Source: JADLHS01 sp020848635 (GTDB lineage Bacteria; Verrucomicrobiota; Verrucomicrobiia; Limisphaerales; JADLHS01). From it: a DNA stretch of 64,000 bases. Position 1 is the stretch's first letter, and each line of letters begins with the position of its first letter. The DNA lies in NCBI GenBank assembly GCA_037044975.1, contig JBAOIL010000030.1, positions 62,001 through 126,000 on the forward strand, read 5' to 3'. Shown in pieces: positions 1 to 9,453 of this stretch. A model generated the notes under the pieces. That model made no database searches and was not told where the DNA came from. It saw only the letters and a program-made list of their open reading frames with translations. A program made the position numbers and the translations under genes.

Positions 1-474
1 CAACAAGATTTTGATCAACACCGTCCCGTCCTGGGCCCGCGCGCCGCGTTGCACGTGGGCGGCGTGCAACAGGGAGAACATAAGGATGAGCAACGTGCCG
101 ATCAGCTTCGGGGGAAGCCCGCCCAGCCAAGGTCGGACGTATTCGCCGAAGCCGATGGCTGCCGCGGCGAGAGGTGCGGAAAAGCCGACGAGGAGGGAAA
201 CCCAGCCAGCCAGAAAGCCGGCCGCCGGGTGCAGGGTTTGCGAAAGGAACGTGTATTCACCGCCGGACTCCGGGATGCGCCGGGCAAGCGCGCCGTAGGA
301 CAATGCGCCCAGCGTGGCCAGCCCGCCGCCCAGCACCCAGGCAACCAACACAAGCCAGGGCGACTTGAGATCGGCCAGCAGGAATCCGCTGGTGGTGAAG
401 ACGCCTGTGCCAATCATGCTGGCGACCACCAAGGCCACCGCGCTAGTCAGTCCGAGTTGGCGTGCCGAACTCAC
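1..474 (-). CDS. APC-family amino acid permease, N-terminal part (runs off window)
   Basis: Reading the minus strand from a GTG at 474 gives an uninterrupted frame to the window edge (158 codons). It opens with VSSARQLGLTSAVALVV, then MIGTGVFTTSG, the classic first-helix glycine motif of APC-superfamily amino acid permeases. Next come a second hydrophobic helix, a loop with RIPESGGEY (the conserved P-x-S-G-G-x-Y of the family), and further helices. Known members are inner-membrane amino acid or polyamine transporters of about 430-480 residues, so roughly two thirds of the gene lies outside. It begins 11 nt after the stop of the lipoprotein methyltransferase gene, so the two are probably co-transcribed. 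Substrate cannot be told. The start is uncertain because no ATG is present and the frame stays open a few codons further upstream. Confidence 0.82.
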   Translation of the reverse strand, partial: MSSARQLGLTSAVALVVASMIGTGVFTTSGFLLADLKSPWLVLVAWVLGGGLATLGALSYGALARRIPESGGEYTFLSQTLHPAAGFLAGWVSLLVGFSAPLAAAAIGFGEYVRPWLGGLPPKLIGTLLILMFSLLHAAHVQRGARAQDGTVLIKILL

Positions 475-485
475 ATCACGGCTGG

Positions 486-1226
486 TTACTTCCGGGCCTT
501 GCGGAACCGAACGACGTAGTTGTCCTTCAGAATGGCCTGCTCCTCGACCTGCCGGAACCCGGCCGCAGTAATTTCCGCGGTGAACACTTCCTGTCCGGCC
601 CGCACATGATTCAAAATCCAGTCCGAGCTTTGACCAGGGACGCGCTTGAACTCGACCAACAACACTTCGCCGTCAGGTCGTAACGCCCGATACAGCGACG
701 CCAGCGAGCTCTGCGGATACTCAAAGTGATGGTAAACGTCGCAGATAAAGGCAAGGTCAATGGAGTTCGGCGGCAGTTCGACCGAGCGTTCTGTGCAGAG
801 CACCGTCTGCACATTGACGAGTCGTTCGGACTCCGCGCGTTGCTTGATGCGGTCGAGGAAGGCCGGCACGATGTCCACCGCATAGACTTTCCCTTTCGGC
901 CCGACGGCCTTTGAGAAGTACGGCGTAAACAATCCGGTTCCAGCACCGATGTCGGCCATCGCCATGCCGGGCTTGAGACCGGCGGCAGCCACGATCGCCG
1001 CGCGATGGTCGTAAATTTCCCGGCCCTCCCGTTCAAAGCGCTCGACCCACTGGGTGACATTGAGATCCGGCTTCAGATACTCGGCATTGACCCCGGGCTT
1101 GGCGCTCGACTCGAGCGCCACCGGTGTGCTGCCGGCGGATGGGGGCGGAGTCGTGCAGCCGGCGACCACGAAACTGAGCAGCGCGAGAACCAGCACGGCA
1201 CCGGGCAGGGGAATTCTGGACTTCAT
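486..1226 (-). CDS. Lipoprotein-type class I SAM-dependent methyltransferase
   Basis: The 246-residue protein starts at an ATG (1226) followed by a basic n-region, a hydrophobic stretch and the lipobox VVAGC (Cys around residue 24). It is therefore predicted to be an exported lipoprotein. A longer in-frame start at 1325 would bury the signal and is less likely. The rest is a Rossmann methyltransferase: MADIGAGTG is motif I, KVYAVDI the acidic loop after strand 2, DLAFICDVYHHF motif IV, and LLVEF motif VI. It resembles the predicted methyltransferases often annotated with signal peptides (COG4798-like). A paralogue lies at 49748-50539 in this window. A SAM-using enzyme outside the cytoplasm is odd, so either the signal is an anchor or SAM binding has been lost. 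Substrate unknown. Confidence 0.8.
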   Translation of the reverse strand: MKSRIPLPGAVLVLALLSFVVAGCTTPPPSAGSTPVALESSAKPGVNAEYLKPDLNVTQWVERFEREGREIYDHRAAIVAAAGLKPGMAMADIGAGTGLFTPYFSKAVGPKGKVYAVDIVPAFLDRIKQRAESERLVNVQTVLCTERSVELPPNSIDLAFICDVYHHFEYPQSSLASLYRALRPDGEVLLVEFKRVPGQSSDWILNHVRAGQEVFTAEITAAGFRQVEEQAILKDNYVVRFRKARK

Positions 1227-1411
1227 AAACGGCGGCAGAGTGCGGGGCGCGCTGACGGTTGCCAAGCTTGTTTTCCTTACCTCCCAGGCAGGACGCAGGC
1301 TGGATCGGCCGCCCGACGAATCCACACGGTTCCCAACCGCAGGCCGTCAATTCTCCTTAAGCACCCTCAACTGGCATATTTCAGCGAGCAGGCAATTCGG
1401 GTCGCCACCCA

Positions 1412-1933
1412 TCACCCACCGAGGAACGTTCCCCGCACAAAACGTTCCGCGGAATTCATCGCGGCCTGTAGTTCGCTGCGCATCCGGCGGGTCTCGCGCT
1501 TCGCTGGAGACGCTTCGACGAGCGCCAGCGCTTCCGCGCAGCGCTCCGGCAACGGCAACGACTCATCCCCCGGCCCAAACGGGGCAAGCAGTTCCTTCAC
1601 GCGTTCGATCCGCCGCAACGCCGCCGAAATCTTCGCTTGGGCGCGATCCACCCCGAGCACGCCCCGTTTGACGTCCTGAAGCAAGCGACACGAAAACGTC
1701 CGGCAACACTCCGGCCGATAAGCGTAAATGCGACACAGTTTTCCCTGCAACGCCCCGCACGGTTGCAACAGCAGCCCCCGGTCAGCCTCGTCGGCGTCCT
1801 CGATTTCCAAGCCCATGACTTCCAGCGCCGAGGCTTCATCGCGGCTGGCCAACTCCACATCGGCAAACAGCGAGCCATCGCAACACAGTCCGCAGCGGGT
1901 GCAGACGGTGACTTCTGAAACTTTGATTGGCAT
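1412..1933 (-). CDS. YkgJ-family cysteine cluster protein
   Basis: The 173-residue protein contains VCTRCGLCC (residues about 10-18), which is the CxxCxxCC signature of the YkgJ / UPF0153 family. A second Cys group follows at QPCG, KLCRIYAYRP, CCRTFSCRL. These cysteines are thought to chelate zinc or an iron-sulfur cluster; the biochemical role of the family is not settled. The C-terminal third is helical and charged. I chose the ATG at 1933 because AGG lies eight bases upstream and the Cys motif then falls at the usual distance from the N-terminus; a GTG at 1972 would add 13 residues. It is transcribed opposite to the mannan cluster that follows. Confidence 0.8.
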   Translation of the reverse strand: MPIKVSEVTVCTRCGLCCDGSLFADVELASRDEASALEVMGLEIEDADEADRGLLLQPCGALQGKLCRIYAYRPECCRTFSCRLLQDVKRGVLGVDRAQAKISAALRRIERVKELLAPFGPGDESLPLPERCAEALALVEASPAKRETRRMRSELQAAMNSAERFVRGTFLGG

Positions 1934-2237
1934 GGCCAGGCCTTCGTAGCAGAACCAGGTCGGGAATTCCACCCCGCATTCAGTGGACTTTTTGGGACGC
2001 CGGGATCATGACGGGGGCAGACTCTCTCGCGACGAGCAGGCACGGCCAACAATCCATGCCTTGATTCGCATAGTATGGATCCGGTTGAAACTGTGGATGC
2101 TGGCTTACGACGAGCAGTCCAGTGAGATTCTCAGGATTGGTCCGTGAAGGATGCTCGCCAAGAGCCGTGATGGTATGGCACAGTACAACGACATGAAGGC
2201 AACGGATTTCGGACCACCCGCTGAAACAATTGCAGCG
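1934..2237. other. Divergent intergenic region before the mannan cluster
   Basis: About 300 bases separate the minus-strand YkgJ-like gene from the first gene of the plus-strand mannan cluster, so this must hold promoters for both directions. I see no convincing -35/-10 pair, riboswitch or hairpin. Short open frames here are antisense or start-extended shadows. A plus-strand frame is open from 2151, but it reads into the signal peptide of the next gene only after 29 poorly structured residues. Confidence 0.4.
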
Positions 2238-5200
2238 ATGACGGCGATTGCAGGTTGGCGGCGGGTTGCCACGCTGGTCGGTGTGCTCCTGGCCACGCTG
2301 AGTGCGGGAGCGTCCTACCCCCGCCTCGAAGCCGGCTTCAACCTCGCTGGGCTTGCCAGCGATCCTTTTGACTACGCGGTTACCGACGTGAAAGTGCAGT
2401 GGCAATTGCCGGATAATTCCACCCTCGCGTTGCCGGCTTTTTTTGACGGTGGCACGACCTGGCGCGTGCGCCATACGCCGCGGAGTCCCGGCCCGTATCA
2501 AATTACCGGTGTCACCCTCAATGGTTCCGCGGTGGCGGCCACCGGCTGGACGACAACAAATTGGTTGATTACCGGTCCGGCGACGGGCCCGGGCTTCATC
2601 CGGGTGGACCCCACGAATCCGAAACGCTTCGTCACGGATGAGGGACGCCGCTATTTTCCGCTCGGTCACAACGTCTGTTGGAATCCAACCGTTTCGAATG
2701 ACTACCCGCGCATCTTTCAGCGGATGGGCGCGGCGCGGGAGAATTGGACCCGCATCTGGATGACGCATTTTTACGAGAGTCTGAATCTCGATTGGCCCAA
2801 AGTGGGTGGCACGTTCGGCCAGTTCAGCCTCCCGGTCGCCCGGCGGTGGGACCTGATCGTGGATGAAGCGGAGCGCGCCGGCATCGCCCTGCAAATTGTC
2901 TTCCAGCATCACGGCCAGTATTCGACCACGGTGAATGCCAACTGGAACGACAACCCCTACAACACCGCCAACGGCGGCTTCCTGAGCGACGCAACGCAGT
3001 TCTTTACCAACGCCACGGCCAAGGCGCTCACCAAACGCAAGCTGCGCTATGCCGTCGCCCGCTGGGGTTGTTCGCCGTCCATCATGGCGTGGGAACTCTG
3101 GAACGAAGTGCAGTTCACCGACGCGGTCACTGCAAATCAGTGGCCGATCATCGCCGCGTGGCACGCTGAAATGGCGGCATTTCTCCGCGCGCAAGATCCC
3201 AACGCCCATCTCATCACCACGAGTTCCGAATTGAATCAGGACTATTGGGGCGCGATGGATTACTACCAGAACCACAACTATGCGAGCGATATGCTCGTTG
3301 CCTCCCGTGATCCCGCCAACCCGCCCACCAACTGGCCCGCCAAGCCGGTTTTCGACGGCGAGTCTGCCAACCTCAGCCCGCCGCAGCTTTGGATTCACGC
3401 GCCGCTTTGGGCCAGTCTGATGGCCGCGCAAGCCGGCGCCTCTTGTCCGTGGTGGTGGGACACGATTGATCCCGAGAATGATTACTTTCTGTTCAAGTCC
3501 GCACGGGATTATCTCTCACTCTCCGGGCTGCCCGACCAAAACAGCCTCATCAAGTCCACACCCAAAATCAGCGGGGCAACCGCCAGCGCTCTGAACTTCG
3601 CGCCGGGCGGCGGCTGGCAACCGGTCACGCAGGATGTTTTCACCGTGGGCGACGCTGCTCCGGATGGCATCGGCTCGGCAACCCGTTTCCTGCACGGTGT
3701 CTGGCATCACGGGGATATGAACATGACCAACGGTTACACGTTCCTCGTCAATTACCCGCAAGCGGGCACGTTCTCCGTGCAGGTGCTCGAAACCTCCACG
3801 TTCGGCAATGCCAGCCTTGGCATCCGGCTCGATGGGGTCGCGAAGACGAACGTGACGTTTCCCGCCGCCGCCGGGGGGCTGACCAATATCACGTTCAGCA
3901 TCGCCGTGCCCGCGGGCTCGCACTCCATCGTGCTCACCAACGGGGCCTTTGACTGGCTCGTGCTCGGCGACCTCACCCTCAATCCCTACGTTTCGATGCT
4001 CGGCAGTTACGCCGTTGGTAATACCAACTTCCAATCCGCCTGGGTCTGGCATCGCACTAACCTTTACGTCCCGAACGCCAGCGTCACCACCACCGGAACG
4101 CTGGCAGTGAAAGGCCTGCAAGCCGGCGACTACGCGGCGGCGTGGTGGGATTGTTACGCCGGTGGGGTATTGACCAACTTCAATCTTACCGTGCCGACGA
4201 ACGGGGCCACGGTCTCGGTCAACACCCCGGTCATCCTCCGCTCCGCCGCGTTGCAGATCGGCAAAGCCGCGCTCGCTGCTTTCACCGGGCCCGCACTCAC
4301 ACAAACCCTCGCGACCAATGCGGCCACCGTCTGGACTTCCCTGACCCTGACCAACGGCGGCGGGCTGCCACTACATTACTCGCTGTCACTCACCGGGCTG
4401 AGTTCGGTCAACTACACCGCGCTCAATTCGCGGCAACCCGGTGGCCCGGCGTACGTGTGGCACGACGTTTCTGCTTACGGTCGCGACATATCCGATGCGA
4501 CCAATTTCACCGCGCTGGCCGGCCCCAAGAACGCCCGTGACGAAGGCATCGCCGGGCCGTTCAAAATCGGCTTCGACTTCCCATTTTTCAGCGGCGCGCA
4601 AGTGCCGGGGATGTACCCGGATGTGTATGTTTCGCCCAACGGCTTCATCACGTTTAGTCCGTTTGCTGGCGACCGAAGTACGAACACCACGCTGCCGAGT
4701 ATCAGTTCGCCATCAAATCTCGTCGCTTTGGTGTGGGATGATCTCGATTTGAGCACCGGCGGAAAAATCTGGGTGGCGAGGGATCCCTTGGCCGGGGAGT
4801 TCACCGTGCAATACGACGGGGTGCGTTTTAAGAGTTCCGCGCTGACCGTTACCGCGCAGGTGGTGTTGCGGACCACGGGCGAGATCCTCTGTTACTACAA
4901 AGCGCTGGGTCGCACGAACAGTTGCACCGTCGGCGTGCAAAACGCGGCGAGTGATTCGGGGCTGCAGGTCACCTTCAACTCCGCGAGCGAGTTGCAAAGC
5001 GGCCTCGCGGTGCGGATGACGCCCGCCGGATGGTTGCAGGTTGCGCGGCCCGCCGGCTTTGTGCCCGGCGGCGCGGCGCGGCCGATGGATCTCGGCTTCA
5101 GTGCGAACGGTCTCCCGGTTGGCGTTTATACCGCCGCGCTGATGCTGCAGACCAGCGACGCGACGCAACCCGTCTTCAACCTGCCCGTCGCGCTCACAGT

Positions 5201-5618
5201 CTGGGACGGTCAACTTGCGCCGATCGAGCAGTGGCGCCTGACTTACTTCGGCAGCACGAATGCCGTCGGGAATGCCGCCAACGACGCCGACGGGGACGGG
5301 GACGGACTGAAGAATATTTTCGAGTACGCATTCAACACGAACCCGACCAACGCGAATGCCTCGCCGCTCACTTTCAAGATCGTGAACGACCATCTCACCC
5401 TGACGTTCCCACGGACGCACCCCGCGCCGAACGACATCACTTACCGCTACGAGGTGACAGGCAATCTCGCGGCGGGCCCGTGGAATTCCGGCCCGACGGC
5501 GGCGACCGAAACCGTCCTTGATAATCTGAACGGCACGGAGTTGGTGACCGTGACTCTGAACGCGACGATCAGTGGATCGGCAACGCACTTTGCGCGCATC
5601 CGGATCAGCCAGCCTTGA
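2238..5618 (+). CDS. Secreted DUF5060 / GH5-like glycoside hydrolase with C-terminal modules
   Basis: This is an 1126-residue exported protein. A Sec signal (RRVATLVGVLLATLSAGAS) follows the ATG at 2238; in-frame starts at 2151 and 2193 would displace it. Residues about 30-110 look like a DUF5060 beta-sandwich, which usually precedes clan GH-A catalytic domains. The (beta/alpha)8 domain follows (about 125-440), with acid/base Glu290 in WELWNE and a likely nucleophile Glu375 in FDGES. The second half holds beta-rich modules. The C-terminus carries an Asp-rich calcium-type repeat (DADGDGDGLKNIFEYAF) and a final beta domain, a pattern I associate with secreted Verrucomicrobia proteins. It leads the mannan gene cluster, so a beta-mannan or mixed-glycan substrate is inferred from context only. 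Confidence 0.78.
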   Translation: MTAIAGWRRVATLVGVLLATLSAGASYPRLEAGFNLAGLASDPFDYAVTDVKVQWQLPDNSTLALPAFFDGGTTWRVRHTPRSPGPYQITGVTLNGSAVAATGWTTTNWLITGPATGPGFIRVDPTNPKRFVTDEGRRYFPLGHNVCWNPTVSNDYPRIFQRMGAARENWTRIWMTHFYESLNLDWPKVGGTFGQFSLPVARRWDLIVDEAERAGIALQIVFQHHGQYSTTVNANWNDNPYNTANGGFLSDATQFFTNATAKALTKRKLRYAVARWGCSPSIMAWELWNEVQFTDAVTANQWPIIAAWHAEMAAFLRAQDPNAHLITTSSELNQDYWGAMDYYQNHNYASDMLVASRDPANPPTNWPAKPVFDGESANLSPPQLWIHAPLWASLMAAQAGASCPWWWDTIDPENDYFLFKSARDYLSLSGLPDQNSLIKSTPKISGATASALNFAPGGGWQPVTQDVFTVGDAAPDGIGSATRFLHGVWHHGDMNMTNGYTFLVNYPQAGTFSVQVLETSTFGNASLGIRLDGVAKTNVTFPAAAGGLTNITFSIAVPAGSHSIVLTNGAFDWLVLGDLTLNPYVSMLGSYAVGNTNFQSAWVWHRTNLYVPNASVTTTGTLAVKGLQAGDYAAAWWDCYAGGVLTNFNLTVPTNGATVSVNTPVILRSAALQIGKAALAAFTGPALTQTLATNAATVWTSLTLTNGGGLPLHYSLSLTGLSSVNYTALNSRQPGGPAYVWHDVSAYGRDISDATNFTALAGPKNARDEGIAGPFKIGFDFPFFSGAQVPGMYPDVYVSPNGFITFSPFAGDRSTNTTLPSISSPSNLVALVWDDLDLSTGGKIWVARDPLAGEFTVQYDGVRFKSSALTVTAQVVLRTTGEILCYYKALGRTNSCTVGVQNAASDSGLQVTFNSASELQSGLAVRMTPAGWLQVARPAGFVPGGAARPMDLGFSANGLPVGVYTAALMLQTSDATQPVFNLPVALTVWDGQLAPIEQWRLTYFGSTNAVGNAANDADGDGDGLKNIFEYAFNTNPTNANASPLTFKIVNDHLTLTFPRTHPAPNDITYRYEVTGNLAAGPWNSGPTAATETVLDNLNGTELVTVTLNATISGSATHFARIRISQP

Positions 5619-5759
5619 TCCGCCCGGTTTGGTTTATGTAGTCAAAAATGACGACCCGGTTAGCGCTCGAAAAGCAGCCAGCCGGCAGGCACGCTATCCC
5701 CATGAAGTCAGCCGCGGGCCAAACCAACGTCCGTGCCTGAAGGCCGATCCGCCACCACT

Positions 5760-7601
5760 ATGAAACTGCATGCCATTGACCTCGTCATCATCGTCGCCTA
5801 CTTCGCCACGGTCATCCTCATCGGCTTGTGGGTTTCGCGGCGCGGGTCCAAAGACCTGGACGCCTATTTTCTCGGCGGCAAATCGTTGCGCTGGTATCTG
5901 CTCGGCATCTCGGATGCATCCGGCATGTTCGACATCAGCGGCACGATGTGGATGGTTTACATCCTGTTCGTTTACGGTGCCAAAAGCATCTGGCTGCCGT
6001 TCCTGTGGCCGGTATTCAACCAGATTTTCCTGATGATGTTCCTGAGCGCGTGGCTGCGCCGCTCGAACGCGATGACCGGCGCGGATTGGATTCAAACCCG
6101 GTTTGGTCGCGGCCGGGGGGCGAACCTCGCCCATCTGAGCGTGGTGTTTTTCGCCCTCGTCAACGTCATCGGGATGCTGGCGTATGCGTTCAAGGGCATC
6201 GGCAAATTCGCCGTGGTCATGCTGCCGTGGCATTTCACGGAAAACACCACCGGTTTGATCACGGATGAAAACCTTTACGCCCTCATCATTCTCGGGCTGA
6301 CGTCGCTCTACGCCATCAAGGGCGGCATGGTCAGCGTCGTCATCACCGAGGTCATGCAGTTCAGCATCCTCACCGTGACTTCAATCGCCATCGGCGTCAT
6401 TGCGATCTGCAAGGTATCGCCGGCGATGATTGAGCAAGTGGTCCCCGCCGGGTGGGCGAATCCCTTCTTCGGCTGGAAGTTGGGCGTCGATTGGACAGGC
6501 ATCTTCGACAAGGTCAACGACGCGATCAAAGCCGATGGCAACGAATTCTTCATGATCATCTTTGGCATGATGTTCTTCAAGGGCGTCCTGGCGAGCCTGG
6601 CGGGCCCCGCCCCGAACTACGACATGCAACGCATTCTGGCCACCCGCAACCCGCGCGAGGCGTCGCTCATGAATGGCATGGTCAACGTGGCGCTCTATTT
6701 TCCGCGGTACATGATGATCACGGGCATCACCGTGCTGGCGCTGGCGTTTTGCATGACGGATTTGCGCAGCATGGACAAACCGGATTTTGAGAAAATTTTG
6801 CCCATCGTCCTCACGCAATACGTGCCCGCGGGCGTCGTGGGTTTCCTGCTGGCGGGTCTGCTCGCCGCATTCATGTCAAATTTTGCCGCCACCATCAACG
6901 CGGCCCCGGCCTACATCGTCAACGACATCTACAAACGCTTCATCAATCCCCAGGTCGCCCCGAAGACCCAGGTCACGATGAGCCGGTTTGCGTGCGTGGG
7001 GGTGTTGTTGGTTGGCATTCTGTTCGGGCTGCTGGCGACCCGCATTACCGATATCATGATGTGGATCGTGGGCGCGCTGTACGGCGGTTACGTCATGGCC
7101 AACGTGCTGAAGTGGTATTGGTGGCGGTTCAATGGCTACGGGTATTTCTGGGGCATGGTCTCCGGCATCGTCAGCGCGATGTTCATGCCCGATCTGGCCA
7201 GGCTGGTGCTCGGCCAGCCCGTGAGCAATCCGCTTTACCTGTTCCCGGCCATCTTCCTGATCTCCGCCGTGGGTTGTTTCCTGGGCACCTGGCTGGGCGA
7301 ACCGGAGGACGAAGCCACGCTGAAGCAGTTCTACAAGACCGTGAACCCTTGGGGCTTCTGGGGGCCAATCCGGGCGCAGGTGATGCGGGAGGACCCATCC
7401 TTCCAACCGAACCCCAGTTTCAAGCGCGACGCGAGCAACGTGCTCGTTGGCATCGTCTGGCAACTCTGCCTCACGGCGTTGCCGATTTACATCGTGCTGC
7501 AACGCTGGTCGTGGGTCGGCGCGATCGCCGCCACGCTGCTCGTCACCAGCGTTATCATCAAATTCAACTGGTATGACAAACTGGAGCCGGCGGCGGACTG
7601 A
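5760..7601 (+). CDS. Sodium:solute symporter (SSS family), probable mannooligosaccharide importer
   Basis: The protein has 613 residues with about 13 hydrophobic helices. After the ATG at 5760 it begins LHAIDLVIIVAYFATVILIG, followed by a YFLGGKSL-type loop and GISDASGMFDISGTMW. This is the layout of the SSS family (SGLT, PutP, sialic acid transporters), which import solutes with sodium. The long insertion around residues 500-540 (EPEDEATLKQFYKTVNPWGFWGP) is typical of the sugar-linked SSS subgroup. A GTG at 5733 would extend it by nine residues without improving the N-terminus. It sits 19 nt upstream of an exported GH5-type enzyme and before the epimerase and GH130 genes, so I infer transport of mannobiose or short mannooligosaccharides across the inner membrane. 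Confidence 0.85.
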   Translation: MKLHAIDLVIIVAYFATVILIGLWVSRRGSKDLDAYFLGGKSLRWYLLGISDASGMFDISGTMWMVYILFVYGAKSIWLPFLWPVFNQIFLMMFLSAWLRRSNAMTGADWIQTRFGRGRGANLAHLSVVFFALVNVIGMLAYAFKGIGKFAVVMLPWHFTENTTGLITDENLYALIILGLTSLYAIKGGMVSVVITEVMQFSILTVTSIAIGVIAICKVSPAMIEQVVPAGWANPFFGWKLGVDWTGIFDKVNDAIKADGNEFFMIIFGMMFFKGVLASLAGPAPNYDMQRILATRNPREASLMNGMVNVALYFPRYMMITGITVLALAFCMTDLRSMDKPDFEKILPIVLTQYVPAGVVGFLLAGLLAAFMSNFAATINAAPAYIVNDIYKRFINPQVAPKTQVTMSRFACVGVLLVGILFGLLATRITDIMMWIVGALYGGYVMANVLKWYWWRFNGYGYFWGMVSGIVSAMFMPDLARLVLGQPVSNPLYLFPAIFLISAVGCFLGTWLGEPEDEATLKQFYKTVNPWGFWGPIRAQVMREDPSFQPNPSFKRDASNVLVGIVWQLCLTALPIYIVLQRWSWVGAIAATLLVTSVIIKFNWYDKLEPAAD

Positions 7602-7620
7602 TCGCCGCCAAAGCATTCCC

Positions 7621-9453
7621 ATGAAAAAGCACCTGCTGACTGCCGTCGCCATGACGCTCGCCGCCGCCCTGCACGGCGAATCTCAATTCCACGATTTCAT
7701 CCGCGTGCAAGGCGACCAGTTGATGGCAGAGGGCAAACCGTTCCGCTTCCTCTCCTGGAACATTCCCAACCTGCATCTCGTCGAGGATAATATTCCGTTT
7801 GCGGATGCCCACGGCACCGGCTGGCGGCTGCCCGATCGGTTTGAAATAACCGACGCATTGGCCACCGTGCGCCAGATGGGCGGTCAGGTCGTGCGCACGT
7901 ATGTCCTCTCCGTCTCGCGCACCAACGACCTGCCCGGCGTGCCGCGGCATGTGCTCGGACCGGGCGAATTCAACGAGGAGGCATTCTGCGCCCTCGATCA
8001 GGTGTTGCAGGTTGCCAACGAACAAGGCGTGCGCCTGATCATTCCATTCGTGTGCAACTGGCATTGGTGGGGCGGGCGCCTGCAATACGCGGGTTTCCGG
8101 GGCCAGCCGAAGGACGCCTTCTGGACAGATCCGCAAGTGATTGCCGATTTCAAACAAACCCTCCGATTTGTCCTGATGCGGACCAACACGCTCACCGGCG
8201 TGCGTTACGCGGACGACCCGGCGATCCTGTGTTGGGAAACCGGCAACGAACTCGAGTGTCCCCCCGCCTGGACCCGCGTAATCGCAAGTTACCTAAAGTC
8301 GCTCGATACAAACCATCTGGTCATGGAGGGATTTCATACCAGCGAACTCCGCGAAGAGTCTCTCGCGATGCCGGAAGTGGACATTGTGACCACCCATCAT
8401 TACCCCGGAGCACAAAAAGGTTTTGCCCAACTCATCCGCGAGAATGCCGCGCGGGCCAAAGGTCGGAAACCCTACGTCGTCGGCGAGTTTGGCTTTGTGA
8501 ACAGCCAGCAGTTGGCCGAAGCGATTCAGGCCACCCTGGAAACTCAGACGGCGGGCGCGCTCGCGTGGAGCCTGCGCTTCCGTAATCGCGATGGTGGGTT
8601 CTACTGGCACAGCGAGCCCGCCGGTGGCAACAAATACAAAGCCTTTCACTGGCCGGGCTCGCCCCTCGCGGAGGACTACGATGAAATGCCGTTCCTGCAG
8701 TTGATGCGGAAACAGGCCTTCGCCATTCGCGGGTTGCCGGCCCCGGCAATCCCCGCGCCTGCGCCGCCAAAGTTGTTGCCGATCGCGGACGCGGGTGCGA
8801 TTTCCTGGCAAGGCTCGGTCGGCGCCGCCGGCTATGCAGTCGAACGCGCGGCCCGGCCGAATGGTCCGTGGACAGTGGTTGGGGAAAACGTGGACGAGAG
8901 CTTCACCCAATACCGGCCGCAGTTCAGTGACGAGACCGTAACCAAGGGGAAATGGTTCTATCGTGTGCGCGCCAAGAATGCCGCCGGGGTCTCCGCGCCA
9001 TCGAATGTGATCGGACCGGTGCGGGTGGCCCAGGTAACCTGCGTGGATGAACTGGCGGACTTTACGAAAGTCCACTCGCACGCCGGCGAGCTCGGAATTG
9101 AGTCGCGCGATTGTCGATCCGCGATGGAAGATGCCCACCGCGCCGGCGGCCGGGCCGGGAGCGCGCTTGTGTATCGCATGGCCTCGCCGATCACGGCTGC
9201 CAGGGTGTTTGTGTTCTTTCCGAAGGAGATTGCCGACGTCAAGTTCAGTGTGTCCGCGGATGGCCTTGCCTTCCAACCCGCGGCCACGCAGCGAAATGAA
9301 TTGCCTTTCAACCTGGGCGATTACGGCTACTGGCGGCGCGCGATCTACGAGGTGAAACCGGCCAGCAAGAAAGACGAGTTCTTGAAAATTGAGTTCACCG
9401 GGGCGGCGCAGATCTCCCGCGTCGAAATTCAACGTGCGGCCGACGCAAAATGA
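7621..9453 (+). CDS. Secreted GH5-type (clan GH-A) mannan-active enzyme with fibronectin-like tail
   Basis: The 610-residue protein has a Sec signal peptide (KKHLLTAVAMTLAAALHGES). Its catalytic barrel spans about residues 25-370. WETGNELE supplies the acid/base Glu210 and VGEFGF the nucleophile Glu289, the arrangement of GH5 mannanases and related beta-mannosidases. QGDQLMAEGKPFRFLSWNIPN near the start is the usual GH5_7-like opening. Residues about 395-470 form a fibronectin-III-like domain (ISWQGSVGAAGYAVERA), followed by a C-terminal beta domain of about 130 residues. It is preceded closely by the symporter and its stop overlaps the epimerase start (ATGA), so all are one transcription unit. 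Endo or exo action on mannan cannot be decided from the sequence. Confidence 0.8.
   Translation: MKKHLLTAVAMTLAAALHGESQFHDFIRVQGDQLMAEGKPFRFLSWNIPNLHLVEDNIPFADAHGTGWRLPDRFEITDALATVRQMGGQVVRTYVLSVSRTNDLPGVPRHVLGPGEFNEEAFCALDQVLQVANEQGVRLIIPFVCNWHWWGGRLQYAGFRGQPKDAFWTDPQVIADFKQTLRFVLMRTNTLTGVRYADDPAILCWETGNELECPPAWTRVIASYLKSLDTNHLVMEGFHTSELREESLAMPEVDIVTTHHYPGAQKGFAQLIRENAARAKGRKPYVVGEFGFVNSQQLAEAIQATLETQTAGALAWSLRFRNRDGGFYWHSEPAGGNKYKAFHWPGSPLAEDYDEMPFLQLMRKQAFAIRGLPAPAIPAPAPPKLLPIADAGAISWQGSVGAAGYAVERAARPNGPWTVVGENVDESFTQYRPQFSDETVTKGKWFYRVRAKNAAGVSAPSNVIGPVRVAQVTCVDELADFTKVHSHAGELGIESRDCRSAMEDAHRAGGRAGSALVYRMASPITAARVFVFFPKEIADVKFSVSADGLAFQPAATQRNELPFNLGDYGYWRRAIYEVKPASKKDEFLKIEFTGAAQISRVEIQRAADAK

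Noticed and set aside
1980..3431. 483-codon minus-strand frame
   Set aside because: Antisense to the DUF5060/GH5-like gene; Arg/Gly-rich composition typical of a mirror frame in GC-rich DNA, with no family resemblance, while the plus strand has clear GH motifs.
7447..7620. Extended N-terminus of the GH5-type gene
   Set aside because: The upstream codons overlap the symporter gene and lack a signal peptide; the ATG at 7621 gives a perfect one.
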